Of a stretch of 64,000 bases of DNA, positions 27,204 to 37,132 are shown in pieces (within the stretch, counting starts at the first letter, position 1; the number at the start of each line of letters is the position of its first letter). A program made the position numbers and the translations under genes. This stretch comes from Dyadobacter sp. 676. GTDB lineage: Bacteria > Bacteroidota > Bacteroidia > Cytophagales > Spirosomataceae. Where the stretch lies: positions 1,922,001 through 1,986,000 of the forward strand of contig NZ_CP159289.1 of the NCBI RefSeq assembly GCF_040448675.1. Reading direction: 5' to 3'. The notes beneath the pieces were generated by a model that saw nothing but the letters and a program-made list of their open reading frames with translations, ran no database searches and was not told where the DNA came from.

Positions 27204-29321
27204 ATGGCTTTAATTAACAAAATCAGAGAAAAATCCGGGATAGCCGTTACGGTTATCGCTATCAGTTTAATTCTTTTTATGGTTGGAGGCGATTTGCTGG
27301 GCCCTAATTCCCTTCTGGGCGGCAACGACAACCAGATTGTGGGGGAGATTGCCGGGAAAGAAATTAATATCAAAGATTTTCAAAGCCGGGTGGACGGGTT
27401 CCGTCAAAACTACGAGGCGCAATCGGGCCGCAGCCTGAACGAAGGCGAGCTGGCTTCTTTGAGAGACCAGGCCTGGAACCAGTTTGTGGTCGATATCGCT
27501 TACAAAAAGCAATACGACAAGCTGGGACTGACCGTAACCGACGAGGAACTGTACGATATGGTTCAGGGTAACCACATCAGCCCATCGATTCTGCAGGCAT
27601 TTTCAGATCCTACCACCGGCCGTTTCGATAAGAATGCGGTGATCAACTATCTGAAAAACCTCAAAACCCTTCCTTTGGAACAACAAAAATCCTGGGAGAA
27701 CTTTGAGAAAAGCCTTCGCGAGGAGCGCACACGCACGAAGTATGAAAACATGCTGCGCCTGTCGACTTACACTCCAAAAGCCCAGGCTGAAAAAGAGTAC
27801 ATAGCGCAAAACACCAAAGCCAATCTGCGCTATTTGTACGTGCCTTTTTTCTCGGTTGTAGACACTACCATTAAAGTAACCGACTCGCAGTTGCAGGATT
27901 ACCTGAACGCGCATAAAAAAGAATATAAAGGAACCGACACCCGCTCGATCGAGTACGTGACGTTCCCGGTTCAGCCGGCGAAAGACGACAGCGCCGCCTT
28001 GTATACCGAGATCAAGGAACTAGCCCGCGGCCTCGCAACTGCGCAAAGCGACTCGGCGTTCGCGGCCATGAATACCGATATTCCGATGCCGATCAACCAG
28101 TCGTATGCAACCATGAGCGATCAGTTGAAAGAAGCCGTCAAGACGTTCATTCCCGGTGGTGTTTACGGACCCTACCGCGAAGGCAATACCTATTATATCT
28201 ACAAATACGGCGGAACCCGTTCCGACAGCGTTTATTCCGCCAAAGCAAGCCACATCCTGATCCGCGCTGAAAACCAGTCGGATTCTGCAAAAGCCGCTGC
28301 GCGCACGAAAGCCGAAGGCATTCTGGCGCAAATCAAGGCGGGTGCCAACTTCGAGGCACTGGCTGCTACATCCAGCGCCGACCCCGGTTCGGCACAGCGT
28401 GGCGGTGACCTGGGCTACTTCCAGAACAACGGCGCGATGGTGAAACCGTTCGAAGAAGCCGTTTTCTCGGCAACTGCCCCCGGTTTGATCCCGCGACTGG
28501 TGGAAAGCCAGTTTGGTTTCCATATTATCAAGGTAACAGCACCGAAATCGAACACGTTGTACCGCATTGCGACTATTGCCAAAACGATCGCACCAAGCCA
28601 GGCTACGCGTGACGAGGCTTACCGTAAAGCGGATGAATTTGCGAACTCTGTGAAAAGCCGCGAGCAATTCGAAGAGGCCGTCAAGAAAAATAAAGCGCTG
28701 GTCCTGGCCACTGCCAACCGCATTCCCGAATCCGCCACCAATATCAATGCGATCCAGAATGCACGCGAAATCGTAAGATGGGCATTTAAAGAGGATACCA
28801 AGCCTTCGACGGTGTCACCGGTATTCGAAACGGAGGAACAATATGTGGTGGCTGTCCTTACCGGCAAATCGGATGCGAAGGACGTAAAAGTGGATGATTT
28901 CCGCGACGAGCTGACCACGAAAGTACGCAACCAGATCAAAGCCGAGCAGATTACCGCCAAGCTGAAAGGTGCTACCGGATCACTCGAAGATATCGCAAAA
29001 AAATATGGCGCGGGCGCATTGGTTGAATCGGCCAACGACATCTCGCTGGCAACCGGCTTCCTTACCAGCGCAGGTTTCGACCCAATCGCACTCGGAAAAG
29101 CGTTCGGGTTGAAAGCGGGCCAGAAATCGGGCGTATTCACCGGCGAAAACGGCGTGTTTATCATGGAACTGACCAGCAAAACCGACGCACCTAAAATCGC
29201 AGACTTCACTCAGTACAAAACGCAGCTAACCCAATCGCTGGAAAGCCGCATGTCGTACCTGGTGAACGAAGCCATCCGCGAGAACGCGAAGATCGAAGAC
29301 CGCCGCGCGAAATTCTTCTGA
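27204..29321 (+). CDS. Membrane-anchored peptidylprolyl isomerase chaperone (PpiD/SurA-like)
   Basis: A 705-residue periplasmic folding factor anchored by one N-terminal helix (about residues 10-32, VTVIAISLILFMVGGDLL). A SurA-N-like helical domain follows (DQAWNQFVVDIAYKKQYDKL). A parvulin domain at about 345-450 carries ASHILIRAENQSDS, FEALAATSSADPGSAQRGGD and LVESQFGFHIIKV. A second parvulin-like or C-terminal segment is less clear. The topology matches E. coli PpiD, which helps outer-membrane proteins leave the Sec machinery; the many SusC and TonB receptors in this genome would need it. A candidate promoter precedes it and a strong terminator follows, so it is probably monocistronic. It contains an in-frame A7 run (28997-29003) that is not broken. 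Confidence 0.93.
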   Translation: MALINKIREKSGIAVTVIAISLILFMVGGDLLGPNSLLGGNDNQIVGEIAGKEINIKDFQSRVDGFRQNYEAQSGRSLNEGELASLRDQAWNQFVVDIAYKKQYDKLGLTVTDEELYDMVQGNHISPSILQAFSDPTTGRFDKNAVINYLKNLKTLPLEQQKSWENFEKSLREERTRTKYENMLRLSTYTPKAQAEKEYIAQNTKANLRYLYVPFFSVVDTTIKVTDSQLQDYLNAHKKEYKGTDTRSIEYVTFPVQPAKDDSAALYTEIKELARGLATAQSDSAFAAMNTDIPMPINQSYATMSDQLKEAVKTFIPGGVYGPYREGNTYYIYKYGGTRSDSVYSAKASHILIRAENQSDSAKAAARTKAEGILAQIKAGANFEALAATSSADPGSAQRGGDLGYFQNNGAMVKPFEEAVFSATAPGLIPRLVESQFGFHIIKVTAPKSNTLYRIATIAKTIAPSQATRDEAYRKADEFANSVKSREQFEEAVKKNKALVLATANRIPESATNINAIQNAREIVRWAFKEDTKPSTVSPVFETEEQYVVAVLTGKSDAKDVKVDDFRDELTTKVRNQIKAEQITAKLKGATGSLEDIAKKYGAGALVESANDISLATGFLTSAGFDPIALGKAFGLKAGQKSGVFTGENGVFIMELTSKTDAPKIADFTQYKTQLTQSLESRMSYLVNEAIRENAKIEDRRAKFF

Positions 29322-29350
29322 TCAGATTCCGGAAAAATCCTGACAAAAAA

Positions 29351-29380
29351 GGAGCAGAAATTAATTCTGCTCCTTTTTTT
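29351..29380 (+). terminator. Intrinsic terminator after the PPIase gene
   Basis: A perfect 9-bp stem, GGAGCAGAA (29351-29359) with TTCTGCTCC (29365-29373), loop ATTAA, is followed by T7 (29374-29380). It starts 29 bp after the PPIase stop codon. Confidence 0.92.
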
Positions 29381-29555
29381 ATTTGCACTGCAAATTTTTC
29401 AGAAAAAAATGATAGTATTGCAGTATAAAATGTCAATTTTACACTTATTAATTAAATAAGGAAAAAAGGAGGATGGAGGAAAGGGGGAAACACTTCTCCC
29501 GTTACTGCATCCGCCGGTTTGTTAAAGCATTAGAAAAACGATTAACTACATTACA

Positions 29556-30884
29556 ATGAGCATTCTACTCGGAGAACAGGAGTATTTCAAGGGCATCGGC
29601 AAAATCGCTTACGAAGGGCCCGAAACCGACAACCCGCTGGCTTACCGCTGGTACGACGAAAACCGCATCATCGCCGGCAAAACGATGAAAGATCACCTGC
29701 GCTTCGCAGTGGCTTACTGGCACACATTCTGCGGTGCCGGTCTGGACCCGTTCGGTGGCCCGACACTTTTTTACCCCTGGGATAAAAAAGCCGACGCCGT
29801 TGACCGCGCCAAAGACAAAGCCGATGCCGCTTTCGAATTCATTACCAAGCTGGGTCTGCCTTACTACTGCTTCCATGATGTAGACGTAGTGGATTACGAC
29901 GACGACGTGCGTACCAACGAAAAACGCCTGCAAGCCCTGACTGAATATCTGGGACAAAAACAGAAAGCATCCGGCGTGAAACTTCTTTGGGGAACCGCCA
30001 ACCTGTTCGGGCACCATCGCTATATGAACGGCGCTTCCACCAACCCGGATTTCGATGTGGTAGCACACGCCGGGGCGCAAATCAAAATGGCCCTCGACGC
30101 GACGATCGCGCTGGGCGGTGAAAACTACGTCTTCTGGGGTGGCCGCGAAGGTTATATGAGCCTTTTGAATACCGATATGAAACGCGAGGAGGAGCACTTC
30201 GCACAAATGCTGAAAATATCGGTTGCATACGCACGTGCAAATGGTTTCAAAGGTAAATTCTTCATTGAACCGAAGCCTTGCGAGCCTACCAAACACCAGT
30301 ACGACTACGATGCTGCCACCGTAATCGGCTTCCTTCGCCAGCACGATCTGTTGGCCGATTTCAGCCTGAACCTGGAAGTGAACCACGCTACATTAGCCGG
30401 GCACACTTTCGAACACGAACTGCAGGTAGCCGCCGACGCGGGTATCCTTGGGTCGATCGATGCCAACCGTGGTGACTATCAGAACGGCTGGGATACCGAC
30501 CAGTTCCCTAACGACATCGCCGAATGGACCCGCGCATTGCTCGTGATCCTGAACGCAGGCGGTTTGCAGGGCGGTGGTATCAACTTCGACGCGAAACGTC
30601 GCCGCAACTCGACCGACGTGGATGACGTATTCCACGCACACATCGGCGGTATCGACACCGTAGCACGTGCCCTGGTGATCGCCGACAAGATCCTGCAAAA
30701 CGGAGAGTACGACAAAATCCGTAAAAACCGGTATGCCAGCTTCGACAGCGGCAAAGGTGCAGATTACGAAAAAGGTGCATTGAAACTGGAAGACCTGTTC
30801 GAGCACGCCGCTGCCAAAGGCGAGCCCGCAACGACTTCCGGCAAGCAGGAATACCTCGAAAACCTGATCAACCGGTTCATCTGA
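29556..30884 (+). CDS. xylA: Xylose isomerase
   Basis: A 442-residue TIM-barrel enzyme interconverting D-xylose and D-xylulose (and often D-glucose/D-fructose) with two divalent metals. The catalytic His region [11 protein letters not shown] puts H107 at the ring-opening position. Metal and catalytic residues lie in [40 protein letters not shown] (Glu238), [17 protein letters not shown] and [20 protein letters not shown]. It belongs to the long (class II) group by length. It is cytoplasmic. No xylulokinase or xylose transporter is adjacent, so the rest of the pathway must be elsewhere. It is flanked by terminators on both sides. Confidence 0.98.
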   Translation: MSILLGEQEYFKGIGKIAYEGPETDNPLAYRWYDENRIIAGKTMKDHLRFAVAYWHTFCGAGLDPFGGPTLFYPWDKKADAVDRAKDKADAAFEFITKLGLPYYCFHDVDVVDYDDDVRTNEKRLQALTEYLGQKQKASGVKLLWGTANLFGHHRYMNGASTNPDFDVVAHAGAQIKMALDATIALGGENYVFWGGREGYMSLLNTDMKREEEHFAQMLKISVAYARANGFKGKFFIEPKPCEPTKHQYDYDAATVIGFLRQHDLLADFSLNLEVNHATLAGHTFEHELQVAADAGILGSIDANRGDYQNGWDTDQFPNDIAEWTRALLVILNAGGLQGGGINFDAKRRRNSTDVDDVFHAHIGGIDTVARALVIADKILQNGEYDKIRKNRYASFDSGKGADYEKGALKLEDLFEHAAAKGEPATTSGKQEYLENLINRFI

Positions 30885-30918
30885 GGTTAGCCTCCATGTT
30901 ACCTCAATATTAATTTTC

Positions 30919-30948
30919 AAAAGCCATTGATGTATTTCGATGGCTTTT
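30919..30948 (+). terminator. Intrinsic terminator after xylA
   Basis: Stem AAAAGCCATTGA (30919-30930) with TCGATGGCTTTT (30937-30948), one G-T pair, 6-base loop. The A-run on the left and T4 on the right give it bidirectional character. It begins 35 bp past the xylA stop. Confidence 0.8.
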
Positions 30949-30977
30949 GGCATTCATAGGCAGGCACACACCGTAAC

Positions 30978-32675
30978 TTGCATGAAATTAACCTAGCGCT
31001 TTCTGCCATGCATAACTGCCGTGCCAAAGAGCATTCGTCCCCTCCCATTCTGTCCGGCATTGTCCTGTTTGCCTGGATAATTTCGATATCCTGCACATTT
31101 GTTCAAACCGTATCGGGCCAGGCAAATTTCACGGAACGCGGCGTTCCGGCAAGTCCGCAGAATCCCGATTCTTTGCTGATTGGATTGAAAACAAATTATA
31201 ACTCAGCAGTCGGAAAGAATAACGAACTGGAAGCCGCGGGCTATTTGCAGCAAATCGGCAGGTTGCTTTTTATTTCGGGACATTACCCGCAGTCGCTGGA
31301 CTACCTGCTGAAAGCCGAAAAGATATTCCGCAACCGGGGCCAGAAAAAGATGCTGGCCGCGAACCTGAATATGCTCGGCGAGCTCTATTACCGCACCCGC
31401 AGGCCGCAACTGGCCCGGAAACAATACGACGAGGCATTGATCATTTACCAAAACCTCCGACAGGAATCGGGCAAAGCGGAGATTTACGGGCGCATCGGCC
31501 ACCTCTATGAAAAGCGTGAAATGTACGACAGTGCTTTCTACTTTCAGCACAAGGCACTACATTCCTACGAGCTCGACCGCCGTACGGACGGTGCCGCGAA
31601 GATCTACGAGAACATCGGCAGCATTTATGAAGACCTGGGAAAATACGACTCGGCTTATTTCTATTTCAACAAGGCTTATGCCCTCAATGCCCGGACGCAC
31701 AATGCACGTGCGCAGGTAGAAGTGGTGAATAATCTGGGGGATGTACTGCGAAAAACCGGCCGGTTCCGTGAAGGGCTCGCTTATAGTCTGCAAAGCCTGA
31801 AACTTGCCCAAACCAATGGCGAACGCTACCAGATTTCGAGCGCCTATAATGATATTGCCAAAACCTATAACCTGCTGGTCCGCAACGACAGTGCATTCCA
31901 CTATCTGGCGCTGAGCCGAAGCCTGCTGAACGACATCTATTCAGAAGAAAGCAACAAGCAGCTTGCATTGCTGCAAACACTTTATGAAATAGAAAAAAAA
32001 GACAATGAGATAGCCCAACTGACCCAGGCCAGGCGGATCGATACGCTGATTTCGATTGCTACGGGCATTGTAATAGTATTGATTATCGCGGTTGCAGCAT
32101 TAATTATCAGCCGGCAACGCCTCAAAATCCGGAACGAACAAAAATTGCTTGCACAGCACAAGCAGGTGTACGAGGCCCAAAGCCAGTTGATGGAAGCGGA
32201 ACTGAAAAACAAGAAGCTGGAAGAAGAAAACCTGAAACAACAACTCGAAACCAAAACGCAGGAACTGAGCAGCTACACCTTGCATGTGATCCGCAAAAAC
32301 CAGTTGCTGGAAGACCTCCGCGCCAGACTCGACGAAATGATCAAAGACGATAAACGCGACCAGCGGAAGCAGATCAAGGCGTTATCCGAGCAGATCGGCG
32401 AAGGCTTGCAGGATAACCGGCATTGGGAAGAATTCCGGGGTATATTCGAGCAGGTACACCAGTCGTTTTTCGACCGGCTGCAACAACAAACCGGCCCGCT
32501 CACCGCCAACGACCTGCGGCTGATCGCATTGATCAAAATGAACCTCACCTCCGCCGACATCGCCACACTCCTCGGCATTTCGCAGGACAGCCTGCGTGTA
32601 ATCCGCCACCGCCTGCGCAAGAAACTGAACCTCGCGCCAGGCGACAATCTTTCGGCTTATATCCAATCTATCTGA
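30978..32675 (+). CDS. TPR-containing membrane regulator with C-terminal LuxR-like HTH
   Basis: A 565-residue sensor-regulator of a type frequent in Bacteroidota. A hydrophobic N-terminal segment (about 25-46) acts as signal or anchor. About seven TPR-like helical pairs follow (roughly 55-345; for example YLQQIGRLLFISGHYPQSLD, AKIYENIGSIYEDLGKYDSA). A transmembrane helix lies at about 355-380 (ISIATGIVIVLIIAVAALII), then a Lys/Glu/Gln-rich coiled coil to about 440. The C-terminal 70 residues include LTSADIATLLGISQDSLRVI and RHRLRKKLNL, a LuxR/GerE-like helix-turn-helix. The periplasmic TPR part would sense a ligand or protein and the cytoplasmic end would bind DNA. It has no kinase domain. 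Another ATG at 31008 is possible. The downstream TonB/phytase genes may be its targets, but that is speculation. Confidence 0.85.
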   Translation: MHEINLALSAMHNCRAKEHSSPPILSGIVLFAWIISISCTFVQTVSGQANFTERGVPASPQNPDSLLIGLKTNYNSAVGKNNELEAAGYLQQIGRLLFISGHYPQSLDYLLKAEKIFRNRGQKKMLAANLNMLGELYYRTRRPQLARKQYDEALIIYQNLRQESGKAEIYGRIGHLYEKREMYDSAFYFQHKALHSYELDRRTDGAAKIYENIGSIYEDLGKYDSAYFYFNKAYALNARTHNARAQVEVVNNLGDVLRKTGRFREGLAYSLQSLKLAQTNGERYQISSAYNDIAKTYNLLVRNDSAFHYLALSRSLLNDIYSEESNKQLALLQTLYEIEKKDNEIAQLTQARRIDTLISIATGIVIVLIIAVAALIISRQRLKIRNEQKLLAQHKQVYEAQSQLMEAELKNKKLEEENLKQQLETKTQELSSYTLHVIRKNQLLEDLRARLDEMIKDDKRDQRKQIKALSEQIGEGLQDNRHWEEFRGIFEQVHQSFFDRLQQQTGPLTANDLRLIALIKMNLTSADIATLLGISQDSLRVIRHRLRKKLNLAPGDNLSAYIQSI

Positions 32676-32908
32676 GTGGTTAACAGTTTGTTAATACTGT
32701 CGTAACACAAACATAATGGCATTGCCAAGAAAATCAACAGGCTGAATACCAAAGACATACAAACAATAAGCAACGCTTGTTGCCTTGATGTAACGCCGCG
32801 AAATCGCCTGTTGCCCTTTTGTTAACAGGCCGGATTTGGATCACAAACTTTGTTCTGCACACCTTCGCATCAACAAAAGAAAACGAAAGCCGACAGCCCC
32901 CAAATGCG

Positions 32909-35666
32909 ATGATCCGACGTTACCTGTATATCCTTCTGCTTTTATTCACATTCACGAGCCTTCATGCCGGGACGTTGAAAGGCAAGCTCCTCGAAGCCGC
33001 CACCGGCGAGCCGGCATTGGGCGTGGTAATCGTTGTCGAGGGTACTAACCTGCACGATATTTCAGGGCTCGACGGCTCGTTCTCAATCCCTAACCTGCAA
33101 AAAGGCTCCTACCGGCTTAGCATCCGGCACATTTCCTATACTCCCATTCAAAAGGAGTTTGCAATCAGCGGGAATGAAGTAGTTCAAATGGATCTTTTGC
33201 TCGAAGCGGCGGCGGGCCTGAAACTCGAAGAAGTAGCCGTCACCGGCAAACGCGACGGCGCCAGCGACAACACCGCGCGATTGATGGAGCGCAATGCCAG
33301 CCAGGTAATGAATATTGTTTCCGGCAAAACTATTCAAATATCCCCCCGACCTCACGGTAGCGAACGTCATCCAGCGCATTTCCGGAATATCCATCGAGCG
33401 CAACAGCAATGGCGATGGCCAATACGCGATCCTGCGCGGAATGGACAAACGCTATAATTATACCCTGGTGAATGGCGTCAAAATCCCCAGTCCGGATAAT
33501 AAATACCGCTATGTGCCGCTGGATATCTTCCCTTCCGACCTTCTCGACCGCCTCGAAGTGTACAAGGCATTAACGCCCGCCATGGAAGGCGACGCGATCG
33601 GCGGCGCGGTGAATATGGTCATGAAGGATGCGCCCGACAAGTTTACGCTCTCTGCAAACGTATCAACCGGCTACAACGAGCTATTTATGGACCGCAAGTT
33701 TATGGGCTACGATTTCCGGAATATCCTATCGAAGTCGCCGTATGAGCGCAATGGTAGCCAGTATAATGCGGTCCCGGCGGATTTTTCGGCGGCAGCCGTG
33801 AATTACAAACACAAAACGCCCGCCCCCAACCTGCTTGGAAGCATTGCCGTAGGGAATCGTTTTCTGCACGACAAGCTGGGTATCCTGCTCGCGGGAAGTT
33901 ACCAGAACACCCATCGCGGAAGCAATAGCCTGTTCTTCGACTCCGAGGCGGTCGATACTCTGCGCGGCGAAGTACTTACCAAAATGAGCGAACGGCAGTA
34001 TTCCGAGCAGCAAATCCGCTGCGGTTTGCATTCCAAAATCGATTTCCGCATTAATGAAAAACACAAAATCCAATTCTATAATGCGTTCATGAACCTGACG
34101 AACGTCCAGGTACGCGATGTCAAATCCACCCAGCTTACGATTGGCGGCTACGACCCTGTGGCCGGCAATGCGACGCTCGGCTATTCCACCCGCTCGCGTC
34201 TGACCAGGCAGCAAATCTTCAACAGTACGTTGCAGGGAAAACACCAACTGCTCGAAGCGCTGGCTCTGCAATGGTCGGCAGTGTATTCCAAAGCGACCAG
34301 CGAGGTTCCCGACAATGTGACCGTGCCGCTGATCGGGGTGATGGAAAACTTCCGGGAAAGAAAAACGACCGTCGGCGACGCCTCGCGCCGCTGGGAGCAC
34401 AACTCCGACCGCGACCTTTCGGGCTACTTCAATCTGGTTTATCATACGGTTATGGGCGCGGCGCAGGTGGAATGGACCACAGGCGGATTGTTCCGCGACA
34501 AATCACGCTCCAATTTTTATAATAACTACCAACTCCGGCCCGCCGACCCGTTTGCAGAATATGGAAGAGATTTTACCGACTACACCCAGATCCGCTGGAC
34601 GATTCAGAACCCGCGCGGCTCTGTCGCCAGCGCGCTGAATTATGATGCTACCGAGCAAATCAAAGCGGGTTTCATTCAATTCAAAGCCGAAACAAAATAC
34701 CTGGAAATCCTCGGTGGCGTGCGTGCCGAAGCGACCAACCAGGGATATTCGATGCTATTTCCTATCGGCGAAGACCGGCCGGATGGCAGGCAAAAGTACA
34801 CCGACATTTTGCCGAGCCTGCATTTTAAATACAAGCCGAAAGACCATATCAACCTGCGTGCCTCCTACTTCCGGTCGGTCAACCGCCCGGGCTTCTTTGA
34901 GATCGTGCCTTACCGCATCGTGCAGGAAGAATACCAGGAGCGCGGCAATCCCGATCTGAAACGCGCTATCGCCGACAATATCGACCTGCGCTATGAGCTC
35001 TTTCCACGCTCTTCGGAGCAGTTAATGGTGGGTATTTTTTATAAAATGATCAAAAATCCGATCGAATACACACTCCAGCGCGATGCGGTCCGCGGGCAGG
35101 ACATCTACTATTCGCCCGGCAATTTCGGGAATGCGAAGAACTACGGGCTGGAAATCGATTATATCAAATACATAAAACAGTTCGGGATCAAGGCCAATTA
35201 TACCTACACCCATTCGCGCATTACCACACCTAAATCCAGGCGCATACGCAACGAAAGCGGCGACCTGGAAACGATCAACGTGAACCAAACCCGGCCGCTT
35301 TACGGACAGTCGGCCCATGTAGCCAACCTTTCCATACTTTACAAAAACCAGGAAAACGGCATCGACGCGCAGCTCGCCGGCGGTTACACAGGCGACAGGA
35401 TTAATACCGTTTCACAGTTCCTCGATAACGACCTCTGGCAAAAGGGTTTTATTCAAATGGATGCCTCCGTCGAAAAAACATTCCGGAACGGTCTGGGCGT
35501 GTTTCTGAAAGCGAATAACCTCCTGGACACGCCAATGGAAGTTTACATGAAGAATACCAATGCCTCGAATGCCCATATCCCGCACCAGGACCTGCCTGGC
35601 AAAACGCTCATCCGCCGCGACCGTTACCAGCGCTCCTACCTCATTGGCGTACGCTACAAGTTTTAA
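32909..35666 (+). CDS. TonB-dependent receptor with carboxypeptidase-regulatory-like domain, frameshifted
   Basis: About 918 residues after one correction. The start at 32909 gives a proper signal peptide (MIRRYLYILLLLFTFTSLHA); an in-frame ATG at 32819 only adds an unlikely extension. The N-terminal domain GTLKGKLLEAATGEPALGVV is the carboxypeptidase-regulatory-like fold. The plug region contains VANVIQRISGISIERNSNGD and the barrel ends RYQRSYLIGVRYKF. The frame changes in a C6 run at 33342-33347; five C would keep QISPDLTVANVIQRISG. It differs from SusC proteins: no SusD follows, and the AILRGMDKRYNYTLVNGVK plug is of the TonB receptor type seen with lipoprotein and phytase genes. It probably imports an organic phosphate product or chelate. 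It heads a rightward unit with the next two genes. Confidence 0.9.
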
Positions 35667-35691
35667 ATCAGTCGTCAAATTTTTTAATCTC

Positions 35692-36969
35692 ATGAACCAA
35701 TCCAAAATGAAACACCTATTCATGCTTTCAGCCCTCGCCGCATTGCTGATCACCGGTTGCAGCGACGACAAAGACGAACCCACGCCCGTGGACCCACAGC
35801 CTACTGAACAGTCTGTAACCGGCGAGGTCTCCGGCACCTGGACTAAAGGCAATACCTACAAAGTGACCGGGCACCTCCAAATCCCGGAAGGCAAATCCCT
35901 GACCATTGAGGAAGGCGTAACCGTGCTTTTCAGCGACTCGGTAGTGAAGCCGGAAGTGGTCGTGAAAGGCAACCTGTACAGCCTGGGTACCGCCGCCGCG
36001 CCGGTGAAATTTACCATACCCGACGCCTGGAAAACGCCAGTTAACCAATTCGGTAACCTTTGGGGCGGTCTTATTGCCGGTCCGAATTCCGCTGAATTTG
36101 TCCTGAGCAACACCATTCTCGAATATGGCGGCGCGGTAACCACAGAAGAATCGCCATCGGTGAAGGCGGGTCTGTACAAAGCGAAGGCCGGCGAGCATGT
36201 ACCGGTAGTTTATTACCCCAACAAAGACGGCAAACTGGTGGTTGTGAACAGTACCATCCGCAATTTCAACGAGGACGGCTTTTATATCGAAGGCGGGAAG
36301 GTGATCATTGCCAACAATATGTTCTATACCACCGGCGTATCGGGCGGCGACGCGATCAATATCAAATCGGGCGTGCAGGCCGACGTGGCATTCAACCTCG
36401 TTTACAGCCCCAATACCAATGCGTTGAAACTTTCCAACTCCGGCTACCGCACCCCGCAGGCGTATATCGTTGGATACAACAATACGATCATCAATGCGGG
36501 TTGGAGAAGGCCCACTACCAAAGGAGGTTCCATCTGGCTCGAAAAAGGCGTTCGCTCGGACCTTTACAATAATCTGCTTGCCAACGACCGTTTCGGGATC
36601 AAGAAGGAGAATGTGGATAAATCGGTAGACGATCGGTCGGTGATCAGCAACACACTGTATTACGGCGCTACCGAGGAAGGTGTGAAGCAGTTCCAACCTT
36701 CGGCCGAGATCCTGAAAGGTGCCGACGACCTGATCTCCGCCAAAGTGGGTGATAACGATCCCAAATTCGTGAACTATCCGTTGACGACCGAGGGCAAAAA
36801 CGCCACTTTCAACACTGCGTGGGACTTCCATGTGCAAGCGGGCTCACCGGCGCTGGGTAAGGGCAAAACCAATTTTACCCGCCTGTACGCAAACGGCCTC
36901 GTGATCAACGGCGTAACATACAAATCGCCCGCTCCTGCCGACTACATCGGGGCGTTCGGCACCAAGTAA
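35692..36969 (+). CDS. Surface lipoprotein with beta-helix/beta-propeller-like repeats
   Basis: About 425 residues from ATG 35692 (or 35707, MKHLFMLSALAALLITGC). The lipobox Cys is followed by an acidic linker (SDDKDEPTPVDPQP). The rest is beta-rich, with repeated short strands separated by Asn/Gly turns (LTIEEGVTVLFSDSVVKPEV, GNLWGGLIAGPNSAEFVLSN, NFNEDGFYIEGGKVIIANNM). This reads like a right-handed parallel beta-helix, but I cannot name a family. It begins 25 bp after the TonB receptor stop and should be its surface partner. Phytase follows 163 bp later. Confidence 0.78.
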   Translation: MNQSKMKHLFMLSALAALLITGCSDDKDEPTPVDPQPTEQSVTGEVSGTWTKGNTYKVTGHLQIPEGKSLTIEEGVTVLFSDSVVKPEVVVKGNLYSLGTAAAPVKFTIPDAWKTPVNQFGNLWGGLIAGPNSAEFVLSNTILEYGGAVTTEESPSVKAGLYKAKAGEHVPVVYYPNKDGKLVVVNSTIRNFNEDGFYIEGGKVIIANNMFYTTGVSGGDAINIKSGVQADVAFNLVYSPNTNALKLSNSGYRTPQAYIVGYNNTIINAGWRRPTTKGGSIWLEKGVRSDLYNNLLANDRFGIKKENVDKSVDDRSVISNTLYYGATEEGVKQFQPSAEILKGADDLISAKVGDNDPKFVNYPLTTEGKNATFNTAWDFHVQAGSPALGKGKTNFTRLYANGLVINGVTYKSPAPADYIGAFGTK

Positions 36970-37004
36970 TCTTCTATTCATACAAAGTGTACCAGGTGTG
37001 ATGT

Positions 37005-37099
37005 AATGTCACATTGAGCGGACGGGCCGCCGGGCGGTCGAAACATCTTGCGTGATGCCTTCGACCGCAGCTGCGGCTGCTCCCGCTCAGACTGACATT
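37005..37099. repeat. Palindromic intergenic element (REP-like)
   Basis: The outer ends AATGTCACATTGAGCGG (37005-37021) and CCGCTCAGACTGACATT (37083-37099) are near-perfect inverse copies. Inside, GGTCGAA (37037-37043) pairs with TTCGACC (37064-37070) around a further structured core. The TGAGCGG...GGTCGAAACATCT wording resembles dispersed intergenic repeats I recall from related genomes. It lies between the beta-helix lipoprotein and phytase, just before the phytase start. Confidence 0.7.
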
Positions 37100-37132
37100 C
37101 TTAGTCCAGTACAATCTACATTATTCCAGCCA

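Noticed and set aside
29468..29487. Purine-rich stretch before xylA as an unusual ribosome-binding site
   Set aside because: It is about 70 bp from the start codon, too far for translation initiation, and better matches the arm of the palindrome at 47034-47096.
32676..32908. Phosphate-box-like wording (CTGTCGTAACA) upstream of the phytase unit
   Set aside because: Only one weak half match to a motif defined in other phyla; not enough to call a regulator site.
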